Below are positions 8,694 through 16,126 of a DNA stretch of 36,711 bases, piece after piece. Position 1 is the stretch's first letter. Each line of letters opens with the position of its first letter. Position numbers and translations under genes: made by a program. The notes under the pieces were generated by a model. That model was not told the DNA's origin. It saw nothing but the letters and a program-made list of their open reading frames with translations, and ran no database searches. Source of the DNA: an uncultured Caulobacterales bacterium (GTDB lineage Bacteria; Pseudomonadota; Alphaproteobacteria; Caulobacterales; Caulobacteraceae); contig CAIUMD010000039.1 in the NCBI GenBank assembly GCA_903900155.1, positions 1-36,711 of the forward strand. Direction: 5' to 3'.

Positions 8694-8890
8694 CACTGTT
8701 TCCCCTCAGTGCCGAGAGGTCTGGAGGGCGAGACCGTTCATCTCAAGTTACAAGCCGGAAATGTGCATTACTTCTACGACAGATTACATCGAGTTCATCT
8801 GTTGAGACCGTTATCGTGAACTGGGCGTTGTGGATAAGTCTGGGCCCAGTGCGGGTTTGACTTAACAATTGGCGTATAGAGCGGGGGCGC
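8694..8890 (-). promoter_or_regulatory. Upstream region of the TonB-dependent receptor, with a DnaA-box match
   Basis: About 200 bases of lower GC content upstream of the receptor. Position 8829-8837 reads TGTGGATAA, which on the minus strand is TTATCCACA, the classical DnaA box. A further A+T-rich stretch (TTAACAATTGGCGTATAGAG) lies at about 8862-8881. A single box does not make an origin; it could be chance or a DnaA-controlled promoter. No riboswitch core was recognised. Confidence 0.35.
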
Positions 8891-9037
8891 TCAGTCTTCG
8901 TTCGCGGGCGGTTGGTTCGCGGGCGGTACGGGCGGCAGTTCGGCCAGACGTGCGCGCAGCTCCAGCACCTGCTGGTGTTCCAGTCGCCGGATGAGCTCTA
9001 GTCTCAGTTTGACCTTCTCGGCGAGAGGCGCGGGGTT
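8891..9037 (-). pseudogene. Fragment of a coding region, C-terminal coiled-coil-like tail
   Basis: On the minus strand a frame of about 48 codons between two stops reads LELIRRLEHQQVLELRARLA and ends in a proline-rich tail with NED before TGA. It has heptad-like leucines, no ATG, GTG or TTG start and no ribosome binding site. I interpret it as the 3' end of a gene whose front is lost; the upstream DNA changes abruptly into GC-rich palindromes near 9030. The parent protein is not recognised. It could also be a chance frame. Confidence 0.3.
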
Positions 9038-9423
9038 TTAACCCGCTCCCGATGAGAGGCCTCCGGCGGGCGGGAAGGGGGCGACCCCTCCCGGACCGCG
9101 CGGGCGATTTCAGCCCGCGCCTGGTGCGCCGACGCCGAAACCTTCGCCGCCAGGGCTTCGTCCCGATGTTTCAGGGAGCCCGCCGCTGGATCCGTCGCGA
9201 AGGCGCCTTCCCGAAAGAAGGCCGACGAGCGCGACCCGCTCGACCGCCCCGCACCGCCCGTCAGGTCGCCAGCTGGACGGCCTCCCCTGCGACAGGGCGA
9301 GGAGAAGTATGGGGGCGGTTGTGAGCGCGGATCATTCAGGGGCGCGTAAAAGTGACAAGGCGTTGATTTCGCTGGGTTCGGCGCCGCGAATTCCGAGGAT
9401 GGAGGCGGCTGTATCCCCGTAGT
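9038..9423. other. Non-coding GC-rich stretch
   Basis: No convincing gene on either strand: open frames here are arginine- and proline-rich shadows without ribosome binding sites. Visible structure includes a perfect 8-bp hairpin GCGCGGGC-gatttca-GCCCGCGC at 9096-9118 and a shorter GCGGG/CCCGC hairpin near 9030-9046. It looks like decayed or repeat-derived intergenic DNA on the left side of the accessory island. Confidence 0.5.
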
Positions 9424-9599
9424 CACCCTCTCCCCCAGGGAGGGGGAGGGACCCGTGCGACGCGCGGGAGGGTGAGGGATTACCGCCCAGGCCATACGAA
9501 GCGCCGCCGAAGCCGATGGGGGTTATCCGGCCGCCGCCGAACCCCCTCACCCTCCCACCGCCACGCGGCGGGCCCCGCCCTTTCCCAAGGGAGAGGGTG
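9424..9599. repeat. Pair of inverted copies of one extragenic repeat
   Basis: The segment 9424-9478 (starting CACCCTCTCCC and ending GGAGGGTGAGGG) and the segment 9542-9599 (starting CCCCTCACCCTCC and ending GGGAGAGGGTG) are imperfect reverse complements of each other, separated by about 60 bases. Each is also internally palindromic. This is the arrangement seen for paired REP-type elements. No adjacent transposase of the REP-associated (RAYT) type is visible in the window. Confidence 0.65.
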
Positions 9600-9620
9600 T
9601 CAGGTGGGGCGCCGCGCCTC

Positions 9621-9742
9621 AAGATCCTCCCCCGCGATGCGGGGGAGGTGGTCCAGAGGGCCGGAGGGGGCTAGCTGGATCGAGGCCGCGCTAGCCCCCT
9701 CAGTCGCTCCGCGACAGCTCCCCCGTATCACGGGGGAGCATC
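9621..9742. repeat. Nested long inverted repeat
   Basis: Outer hairpins CCTCCCCC-gcgatgc-GGGGGAGG at 9626-9648 and CTCCCCCGTATCACGGGGGAG at 9718-9738 flank an inner perfect 12-bp inverted repeat. GAGGGGGCTAGC is at 9664-9675 and GCTAGCCCCCTC at 9690-9701, with a 14-base loop. The two outer hairpins are also inverted relative to each other, so the whole 120 bases can fold as one long structure. It is probably another member of the extragenic palindrome families of this genome. Confidence 0.65.
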
Positions 9743-9814
9743 TAACCCCCATCGCCGCCCGACCGCTTAGGCGGTCGGCGCGCGCCTTAAATCTCTTGGA
9801 GGCTGCAGCGTGCA

Positions 9815-9939
9815 GGGCTGATCAGGTCAGTCAAGGCATGCCCTCGGGCCGGCGAAGCCGGACCCGGGGGACGACGCTTGCGCGTCGCCGCGCGGCGGCC
9901 GCCCGGAGGGCGGTGTCGGCGGAGTGACCTGATCAGCCC
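9815..9939. repeat. Cloverleaf-like structured element with 15-bp perfect closing stem
   Basis: A perfect 15-bp inverted repeat, GGGCTGATCAGGTCA (9815-9829) and TGACCTGATCAGCCC (9925-9939), encloses three further hairpins. They are CCGGC-gaa-GCCGG, CGACGC-ttgc-GCGTCG and CCGCCC-gga-GGGCGG. The predicted fold is a multibranch junction with three arms, on either strand. It sits right at the left edge of the A+T-richer operon beginning at 10065. It could be a non-autonomous mobile element with terminal inverted repeats, a structured RNA, or an extragenic repeat. No target-site duplication was seen at its ends. The structure is read directly; the function is unknown. Confidence 0.6.
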
Positions 9940-10064
9940 GATCGTCTCGCCGTGAGATTTGAGGGGAAGCTACTGATACTATTTTGGCGCGTACATGAGC
10001 GCGCAGGGTGGCTCGTTAATGACAATCGGTCTACGAGCTTAACTGAGAGATTCGGAGCTGAAAA

Positions 10065-10877
10065 TTGGGGACCTGGGAGTACAGGAATCCGCCGGTATGG
10101 GAGGCCGCCGTTGGCGCGTCTCTGCGGCAGGCTACGCTCTATGACCACTATGAAGTGGCTGATATTCATAAACTCTTTTCCGATCAGTTCCCTCGAGCAG
10201 AGCGTCAGCCCCCTATGATGCCCTTGCAATTATTCAGAAGTGTTTACGGGGATTCTCAGGCGGGGGATGCTTTCGAATATTCTGGTGCGCTGCCTGCAAG
10301 GTGGTGGTTCACGACCGAAGACAGTAGAAATGTTCTACAGCTCCAAGATGACTTTATTGGTCGGAATTGGAGGCGTACTGACCAGAGTGCGGCTCCGCAG
10401 CAGGGCTATCCAGGCTTTGAAGGCCTCTTGGCAGATGTTCGTTTTGCGGTCGACAAGTTCAACGAATTTAACAAAGAAAAGTATAGGTCGACGCCTGATC
10501 CGGCCATATTTGATGTGGTCTATGTAAATCACCTTTTTGCTTCAAGGGGCGATGGGAGCGTCAGGAGATTTCGAGACATTGCTCCTTGGATGAACTTTAC
10601 TGACGATATTAGAAAGGGTGATATGTCTGTTAGCTGGTTTGAGGGGGGATCTGATTTCTCCACCAGCATTCGTGCGCATTTTGTTGGAGTTAAATCTGGT
10701 GCCATGCGGCCGGATGGCGGTGAAGATTTTCACCCTGCTTTGCGTTTCGAGATTAATGCGCGAGGTGAATGTGCTTCGTGGCCTGAGTTCTATGAAAAAT
10801 GTGCAACGGCTCATGACTATATGCGGGGGAGGCTGCTGGCCTTGACCTCGGAGGAGGTACAGGCCACATGGTTGTAG
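10065..10877 (+). CDS. TIGR04255-like protein, first gene of an accessory operon
   Basis: Protein of 270 residues. The start must be TTG at 10065 or later, because an in-frame TGA lies at 10059-10061; a GGAG 8 bases upstream supports TTG, and the conserved N-terminus lies just inside. The motif YRNPPVWEA (6-14) and a C-terminal helical segment with AHDYMRGRL resemble TIGR04255, a family described as sporadically distributed and without assigned function. No signal peptide or membrane segment is seen, so it is probably cytoplasmic. Codon and base use are visibly more A+T-rich than in hisS or pgi, suggesting horizontal gain. The next gene overlaps its end by 10 bases, so the two are probably translationally coupled. 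The family call is moderately sure. Confidence 0.75.
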   Translation: MGTWEYRNPPVWEAAVGASLRQATLYDHYEVADIHKLFSDQFPRAERQPPMMPLQLFRSVYGDSQAGDAFEYSGALPARWWFTTEDSRNVLQLQDDFIGRNWRRTDQSAAPQQGYPGFEGLLADVRFAVDKFNEFNKEKYRSTPDPAIFDVVYVNHLFASRGDGSVRRFRDIAPWMNFTDDIRKGDMSVSWFEGGSDFSTSIRAHFVGVKSGAMRPDGGEDFHPALRFEINARGECASWPEFYEKCATAHDYMRGRLLALTSEEVQATWL

Positions 10878-11368
10878 TGATGGAGCAGCACTTACAATCT
10901 CGTCGCCCGGAACCCGTTGAGGCTCTGTCGAGGGTAGCCGCAATCACGTCCTCAGAGCGCAATTTTAGGGCCTACGCCCAGCTTGATGCGCTTTTGAAGT
11001 TGCCGCCCGGTTGGGATGGTTATTTGGGCCATGCTCCAACGGAAGAAGCGGTAAGCCAAGCTAAGGCGTTCATCGCAAACCTTCCTAGTGCCTTAGCTAT
11101 GCCGGTGATTGAGCCATCTGGGGATGGGGAAATTAATCTGGTTTGGCGCTCTGAAGCTGCTTATCTTGAAATTGGCTTCTGTGGCGATAACCACTGCAGC
11201 TTCTTTGGAAAGACCAAAACTCAACCTGAGAAGCGTGAGTTTGGGGATATCCCCATCTCCGCGAATCGGCTTCCATTGTCATTCCAATGGCTGCTCAATC
11301 ATTTCCCTGATGTCGTGCCAGTGCGAAAAGGCATCGCAGAGCGAGAATCCTTCGCCTGGGCCAGTTGA
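10868..11368 (+). CDS. Unknown protein with PPGWDGY motif, second gene of accessory operon
   Basis: Protein of 166 residues, predicted soluble and cytoplasmic. The ATG at 10868 follows AGGAGG by 10 bases and overlaps the previous gene. The feature that stands out is PPGWDGY at 46-52, followed by a helix with alanines and then a beta-rich part (DGEINLVW, AYLEIGF) at 85-105. I have the impression that short proteins with a GWDGY opening and a G-E-I-x-L-x-W strand recur in accessory gene clusters, but I cannot name a family. The composition is A+T-rich like its neighbours. The third gene probably starts inside its 3' end in another frame. No catalytic motif is evident. Confidence 0.7.
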   Translation: MVVVMEQHLQSRRPEPVEALSRVAAITSSERNFRAYAQLDALLKLPPGWDGYLGHAPTEEAVSQAKAFIANLPSALAMPVIEPSGDGEINLVWRSEAAYLEIGFCGDNHCSFFGKTKTQPEKREFGDIPISANRLPLSFQWLLNHFPDVVPVRKGIAERESFAWAS

Positions 11369-11804
11369 TGACGGGGAAACGCTGGTTCGCCTCGCGTTTC
11401 TACCCGAGATGCTTGATGACGATGGTCGTCTGAAGAACTCCGCAATCCCGAGCATAGAGTTGCAGCGCCAAGTGGACGGCGAGGCGCCAATGCGCGGTTG
11501 TTCCGTGTTCCGTCTGGTTTACACAAATGATGAACAGCTTCGGCAAGAGGCGGTGAAGCTGACGGTGGGCAAGGTTCAGCGGGATGAAGTATGGCAGTTC
11601 CACTGGTCAACGGAAGACCTGCGGAAATTGACGGCTGAGGACGGTCAGCGCAGTGTTTGTATTGTTGACCGAGCGGAGCGCGACAATCATTCGCACGCAG
11701 AGCTATGGGGTGCGAGAGCGGGAAGAAGCAAAGGCGCTTTGAAGAGCATAAGGGATCAATTGATCTCGCTTCTTTTTCCGGCGGGCCAAATCGCACTGCC
11801 TTAG
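11310..11804 (+). CDS. Unknown protein, third gene of accessory operon
   Basis: Predicted 164-residue soluble protein. The only in-frame starts are ATG at 11310, overlapping the upstream gene by 59 bases, and ATG at 11409; neither has a strong ribosome binding site, so coupling to the upstream gene is likely and the start is uncertain. The frame from GETLVRLAFLPEM onward reads like a real protein. It has a segment RGCSVFRLVYTND (62-74), a strand CIVD (117-120) followed by NHSHAELWG (126-134), and a C-terminal helix with IRDQLISLLF. The ordered His/Asn motif suggests a structured site, but no family is recognised. It shares the low-GC character of the two genes before it. Confidence 0.6.
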   Translation: MSCQCEKASQSENPSPGPVDDGETLVRLAFLPEMLDDDGRLKNSAIPSIELQRQVDGEAPMRGCSVFRLVYTNDEQLRQEAVKLTVGKVQRDEVWQFHWSTEDLRKLTAEDGQRSVCIVDRAERDNHSHAELWGARAGRSKGALKSIRDQLISLLFPAGQIALP

Positions 11805-12069
11805 CCAACAAGCAGCGGGGCGCTAAAATTGGTTAATTCTCATTGGTGCGCACTCCCCCTTCCCCCGCCGCCCCACCTAGGCTAAACCCCCACCCGCAAT
11901 GACCCGCGCACCGCACCATCACGGCTGCCACCACCATCCGACCTCGCCTCGCGGGATCGGCCGGGTCCGTTCGCTCTAAAGCCAGCGACCCAGCCAGAGC
12001 CCCGCCTAGCGGATGGGGCTTAAGCGCAAGCGCCATCCGTCGAAGCCTAGACCACCAGGACCGACGCCG

Positions 12070-13575
12070 ATGACCGATACTCCCGACACCGAGAACACCG
12101 CACAAGACTTCCGCCCCGAGGCCCGCAGCCCCCGCGGCTTCGCCGACAAGCGCGCGCGCGACCTGCGGGCCGAGCGGGCGATCCTGGAGGCGGTGTCGGC
12201 GGTCTATGAGCGCTACGGCTTCGAGGCGCTGGACACGGGGGCGTTCGAATATGCCGACGCCCTGGGCAAGTTCCTGCCCGACAGCGACCGGCCCAACGAG
12301 GGCGTGTTCGCGCTGCAGGATGACGCCGATCAAGGGAAAGAGGGGCAGTGGATGGCGCTGCGCTACGACCTGACCGCGCCGCTGGCCCGGTTCGCGGCGC
12401 AGAACTGGGAGACGTTGCCCAAGCCCTTCCGCCGCTACGCCTTCGGGCCGGTGTGGCGCAACGAGAAGCCGGGGCCGGGGCGCTTCCGCCAGTTCATCCA
12501 GTGCGACGCCGACACGGTGGGCTCGGCCCGTCCGGAGGCCGACGCCGAGATCATCGCCATGGCGGTCGAGGGGCTGGAGGCGGCGGGCCTGCCGCGTGGG
12601 GCGGCGGTGCTGAAGATCAACAACCGCAAGCTGCTGAACGGCCTCTTGACGGCGGCGGGCGCGGACAGCGCCGGCCAGAAGCTGGCCGTGCTGCGCGCGG
12701 TCGACAAGCTGGACCGCCTGGGCGTCGACGGCGTGCGGCTGCTGCTGGGCGAAGGCCGCCTGGACGAGAGCGGCGACTTCACCAAGGGCGCGGGCCTGAA
12801 GGGCAAGGCGATCGACTCGGTGCTCGATTTTGTTCAAGCGGGCGCCGGCGGCCGTTCGGCGACCCTGGACAACATCGCCAAGGTCGTGGCCGGCTCGGCC
12901 GAGGGCGACGAGGGCCTGTTGGAGCTGTCGCGGATCGACGCGGCGCTGACCAGCCTGGGCATCGCCGACGACCAGGCCTTCATCGATCCGTCGATCGTCC
13001 GGGGGCTGGAATATTACACCGGTGCGGTGTTCGAGGCCGAGCTGCTTCTATCGACCACGGACGAGAAGGGGAACAAGGTCTCGTTCGGCTCGATCGGCGG
13101 CGGCGGGCGCTATGACGACCTGGTGGCGCGGTTCACCGGTACTGTGACGCCGGCGACGGGCTTTTCGTTCGGGGTGTCGCGCCTGGCGGCGGCGCTGCGG
13201 GCGGCGGGCCGCGAGCCCGGCGGCGCGGCGCGCGGGCCGGTGGTGGTGATCACCTTCGACCAGGCGCACATGCCGGAATACTTCTCCGTGGTCGGACAGC
13301 TGCGGGCGGCGGGCATCCCGGCCGAGGTCTATCTGGGCACGTCGGGCATGAAGCCGCAGATGAAATATGCCGACCGCCGCAACGCGCCGGCCGTCGTCAT
13401 GCTGGGCGGGGACGAGATCGCCGCCGGCACGGTGACGATCAAGGACCTGGACGCGGGCCGCATGGCCGCCGAGGGCCTGGCCGACAACGCCGCCTGGAAG
13501 GCCGAGCGTCCCGGCCAGCAGACCGTCGCCCGCGATCAGCTGGTCAGCGTCGTTCGCAAGATCATCGAGGGCTGA
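12070..13575 (+). CDS. hisS: Histidyl-tRNA synthetase
   Basis: Charges tRNA-His with histidine in the cytoplasm; class II aminoacyl-tRNA synthetase of 501 residues. Motif 2 is in FRRYAFGPVWRNE followed by the RFRQF arginines. The histidine-specific GLEYYTG is at about 312-318, and motif 3 is in the GGGGRYDDL ... GFSFGVSRLAAAL region. A C-terminal anticodon-binding domain follows (about 400-501). The ATG at 12070 is preceded by only a weak AGGA. The frame is open further upstream, but that part is not protein-like. The hisZ start follows 5 bases after the stop, so hisS-hisZ-hisG form an operon that groups histidine charging with the first step of histidine synthesis. Confidence 0.95.
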   Translation: MTDTPDTENTAQDFRPEARSPRGFADKRARDLRAERAILEAVSAVYERYGFEALDTGAFEYADALGKFLPDSDRPNEGVFALQDDADQGKEGQWMALRYDLTAPLARFAAQNWETLPKPFRRYAFGPVWRNEKPGPGRFRQFIQCDADTVGSARPEADAEIIAMAVEGLEAAGLPRGAAVLKINNRKLLNGLLTAAGADSAGQKLAVLRAVDKLDRLGVDGVRLLLGEGRLDESGDFTKGAGLKGKAIDSVLDFVQAGAGGRSATLDNIAKVVAGSAEGDEGLLELSRIDAALTSLGIADDQAFIDPSIVRGLEYYTGAVFEAELLLSTTDEKGNKVSFGSIGGGGRYDDLVARFTGTVTPATGFSFGVSRLAAALRAAGREPGGAARGPVVVITFDQAHMPEYFSVVGQLRAAGIPAEVYLGTSGMKPQMKYADRRNAPAVVMLGGDEIAAGTVTIKDLDAGRMAAEGLADNAAWKAERPGQQTVARDQLVSVVRKIIEG

Positions 13576-13579
13576 TCGC

Positions 13580-14722
13580 ATGAGGCTCGAGCGTTCCATT
13601 CCGGCGGAGGCGCTCGACGCCATCCGCGCTCCCCTGCTTCGCGCCGACGCGGCCCTGACCGACGCGCCGGTGCTGCAACCCCTGGGGCTGCTGCTCGATC
13701 TGACCGGCGAGGCCATGCGCTCGCGGCTGTTCGTCGTCTCGGGCGACGGCGGCGAGGAGGCGGCCCTGCGGCCGGACTTCACCGTGGCCGTGGCCCGGCA
13801 GCATTTCTCGAATGGCGGCGAGGCGGGCCGCTATCGCTATGAAGGCAAGGCCTTCCGCGTCGCCCCGCGTGGCAGCGATCGCGCCGAGGAGTTCCTGCAG
13901 CTGGGGATCGAGGCCTTCGAGACTCAAGACGCCGTGGGTGACCCCGTGGCCGCCGACGCCGAGATCGCCGCCCTGGCCTGGGCGTCTTCCGCCGCCGGCG
14001 GGCGGGAGGATCTCTCGTTGATCCTGGGCGACGTCTCGCTGTTCGCGGCCTTCGTCGACAGCCTGGACCTGGCGCCGCCGCTGGCCGCCCGCCTCAAGCG
14101 CGCCTTCGCCAAGCCGCGCCAGCTGAAGGCCGAGCTCGATGGGGATGTGGCGGCGCCCACGGCCGAGCAGTCGCGGATCGCTTCGCTGCTGGCCGGTCTG
14201 CCGGAGACGGAAGCGTCCGCCGTCTTGCAGGAGCTGTGGTCCCTGGCGGGCGTCGAGCCCGTCGGCGGCCGCCGCCCGGCCGAGATCGCCCACCGGCTGG
14301 TCGAGCGCGCCGAGGCCGCCAGGGCCGGTCGTCTGGACCCGGAACAGGCCGGCAAGGTCCGCGCCTTCCTCGCCGTCTCGGATCGTCCGGATGCGGCGCT
14401 CGATGCGATCGCCGCCCTCGCGGGCCCGAACGACGGCGCGCTGACGGCCGCCATCGCCGGCTGGCGCGCGCGCCTGGCCGGCATGGCCCAGCGCGGCGCG
14501 CCGCTGGAGAAGGCCACCCTGGCCGCCGCCTTCGGCCGCGCCTTCGGCTACTACGACGGATACCTGTTCGAGGTGCATTCGCAAGCGCTCGGGCCTGAGC
14601 GTCCCGTCGCCGCCGGCGGCCGCTATGACGGGCTTCCGGCCAAGCTGGGCGTCGCCGCCAACGCCGGCGCCGTGGGCTTCATGATCCGCCCGGCGCGCGC
14701 CTATGCGGGAGGCGGCGAATGA
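13580..14722 (+). CDS. hisZ: ATP phosphoribosyltransferase regulatory subunit
   Basis: HisZ is a catalytically inactive paralogue of histidyl-tRNA synthetase that pairs with HisG as an octameric ATP phosphoribosyltransferase, first enzyme of histidine biosynthesis. The 380-residue protein keeps the synthetase core (LRPDFTVAVARQH, RYRYEGKAFR, GGRYDGLPAKLG) but lacks the complete GLEYYTG histidine motif, reading YYDGYLFEVH instead, and lacks the anticodon-binding domain. That pattern, plus the operon position between hisS and hisG, supports HisZ. Its last bases overlap the hisG start in an ATGA junction, so production of the two subunits is probably coupled. Confidence 0.92.
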   Translation: MRLERSIPAEALDAIRAPLLRADAALTDAPVLQPLGLLLDLTGEAMRSRLFVVSGDGGEEAALRPDFTVAVARQHFSNGGEAGRYRYEGKAFRVAPRGSDRAEEFLQLGIEAFETQDAVGDPVAADAEIAALAWASSAAGGREDLSLILGDVSLFAAFVDSLDLAPPLAARLKRAFAKPRQLKAELDGDVAAPTAEQSRIASLLAGLPETEASAVLQELWSLAGVEPVGGRRPAEIAHRLVERAEAARAGRLDPEQAGKVRAFLAVSDRPDAALDAIAALAGPNDGALTAAIAGWRARLAGMAQRGAPLEKATLAAAFGRAFGYYDGYLFEVHSQALGPERPVAAGGRYDGLPAKLGVAANAGAVGFMIRPARAYAGGGE

Positions 14723-15714
14723 GCCCCCAAGAAAAGAATGGCCCCATGATCTTCGCCATCCCCTCCAAGGGCCGTCTGAAGGACCAGGTCGAAGCCTGGC
14801 TGGCCGAGTGCGGCTTCAAGCTGGAAATGACCGGCGGCGCGCGCGGCTATTCGGCCGAGCTGGCCGGCCTGCCCGGCGTCTCGGTGCGCCTGTTGTCGGC
14901 GGGCGACATCGCCGCCGGCCTGGACAGCGGCGACCTGCATCTGGGCGTCACCGGCGAGGACCTGCTGCGCGAGCGCGGCGACGACATGGACAGCCGGGTC
15001 ATGCTGCTGCGGGCCTTGGGCTTTGGCCGCGCCGACCTGGTGGTGACCGCGCCCAAGAACTGGCTGGACGTCGACACCATGGCCGATGTCGACGAGGTCG
15101 GGCATCTGCATCTGGCCAAGACCGGCCGCCGCCTGCGCGTGGCCACCAAGTACGTCACCCAGACCCGCGCCTTCTTCGCCCGCCACGGCGTCGCCGACTA
15201 TCGCATCGTCGAGAGCAGCGGCGCGACCGAGGGGGCTCCGGCCGCCGGCGCGGCCGAACTGGTCGTCGACATCACCACCACCGGCGCGACCCTGGCCGCC
15301 AACGGCCTGAAGATCCTGTCGGACGGCGTGATCCTGAAGAGCCAGGCCCAGCTGACCGCCTCGCTGATCGCGACCTGGAGCCCCGAGCAGTTGGGCGCTC
15401 TGCGGCGCATGCTGTCGGTGGTCGAGGCCAAGGGCCGAGCCGGCAAGCTGGCGACCCTGGTCTGGCCGGCCGAGCAGGACGCGGGGGCCCAAGCGGCCGT
15501 GGCCGCCTTCGTCGCCAAGGGCGGCTCGCGCCGGGCCAATGGCGCCCTGCTGGCGACGGGCGACCTGTTCGACGCCGCCGCCGCCCTGGCCGCCGCCGGC
15601 GTCGAGCCCGTGACCGTCTCGCGCCCGGACTATGTGTTCGAGTCGCGCTCGGCCGTGCTGGACCGTTTCGTCCGCACCCTGGAGGGCGTCCCCGGCGCGC
15701 GCGGACAAAAGTAA
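14719..15714 (+). CDS. hisG: ATP phosphoribosyltransferase catalytic subunit
   Basis: Condenses ATP with phosphoribosyl pyrophosphate, the committed step of histidine synthesis. The ATG at 14719 overlaps the hisZ stop (ATGA); an internal ATG (MIFAIPSKGRL) is an alternative start. Family marks include IPSKGRLKDQV at the start, HLGVTGEDLLRE, and the signature ELVVDITTTGATL with the PRPP-binding region at about 180-195. At 331 residues it is longer than the usual HisZ-dependent short form (about 200-230). A C-terminal part from about 235 has no match I can name and does not obviously resemble the ACT-like regulatory domain of long HisG. An operator-like palindrome begins 2 bases after the stop. 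Confidence 0.93.
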   Translation: MSPQEKNGPMIFAIPSKGRLKDQVEAWLAECGFKLEMTGGARGYSAELAGLPGVSVRLLSAGDIAAGLDSGDLHLGVTGEDLLRERGDDMDSRVMLLRALGFGRADLVVTAPKNWLDVDTMADVDEVGHLHLAKTGRRLRVATKYVTQTRAFFARHGVADYRIVESSGATEGAPAAGAAELVVDITTTGATLAANGLKILSDGVILKSQAQLTASLIATWSPEQLGALRRMLSVVEAKGRAGKLATLVWPAEQDAGAQAAVAAFVAKGGSRRANGALLATGDLFDAAAALAAAGVEPVTVSRPDYVFESRSAVLDRFVRTLEGVPGARGQK

Positions 15715-15716
15715 GT

Positions 15717-15734
15717 TTTGACATACCTGTCAAA
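15717..15734. promoter_or_regulatory. Operator-like palindrome TTTGACA-N4-TGTCAAA
   Basis: Perfect 7-bp arms with a 4-base spacer, starting 2 bases after the hisG stop. The size suits a dimeric repressor such as a TetR-type regulator. It lacks a T-run and its arms are A+T-rich, so it is not a typical terminator. Confidence 0.4.
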
Positions 15735-16018
15735 TATGGGCGCGGAATCGGGGCGTATCTTCGACTTTCGCGTCCAAACTACGCCTCAAGCGTCAAAAAT
15801 TCGTCCAAACCTTTGCAAAAAAGGGATTTGGCGCGTTGACACCGTCATGAATTTGACGTTTCTAGACACTGCAAGGACGAAACGAGCCCACAGAGAGCTC
15901 CCGTTCTTCGGCGTTTCGGGGAGGAAACGCCCGCCTAGATCGAATGATCGAGAAAATAGCCAGCCCGTCGCGATTATCCCCCGCGGCGGGTTTGGTGTAT
16001 CTGGACTACAGCACAGTT

Positions 16019-16038
16019 TTTTGACAATTTGGTCAAAA
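16019..16038. promoter_or_regulatory. Operator-like palindrome TTTTGAC-N6-GTCAAAA overlapping a -35-like TTGACA
   Basis: Perfect 7-bp arms, sharing the TTTGAC half-site with the palindrome at 15717-15734 but with a 6-base spacer. It overlaps a TTGACA at 16021-16026 that could be a -35 element for rightward transcription toward the LacI-like site. Confidence 0.4.
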
Positions 16039-16053
16039 GTGGCTGAGGGGCGC

Positions 16054-16067
16054 TGGAAGCGCTTCCA
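16054..16067. promoter_or_regulatory. LacI/GalR-family-like operator TGGAAGCGCTTCCA
   Basis: A perfect 14-bp palindrome with the central CG and flanking pattern typical of operators bound by LacI/GalR-family repressors. It lies about 30 bases downstream of a TTGACA, where a repressor would block transcription. No LacI-family gene and no sugar-uptake gene is adjacent, which is why the site looks orphaned. Confidence 0.5.
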
Positions 16068-16126
16068 AATTGTCCGGTGGTCGGGACGGCCTGAACCGGG
16101 ATCGTCCGGTCGACGCCGGTGTCTAT

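Noticed and set aside
8694..8890. An origin of replication at the DnaA box
   Set aside because: Only one box was seen and no origin-associated gene (such as dnaA, hemE or parA) is in the window.
9815..9939. The cloverleaf-like element as a tRNA
   Set aside because: The closing stem is 15 bp and there is no T-loop, D-loop or CCA-end consensus.
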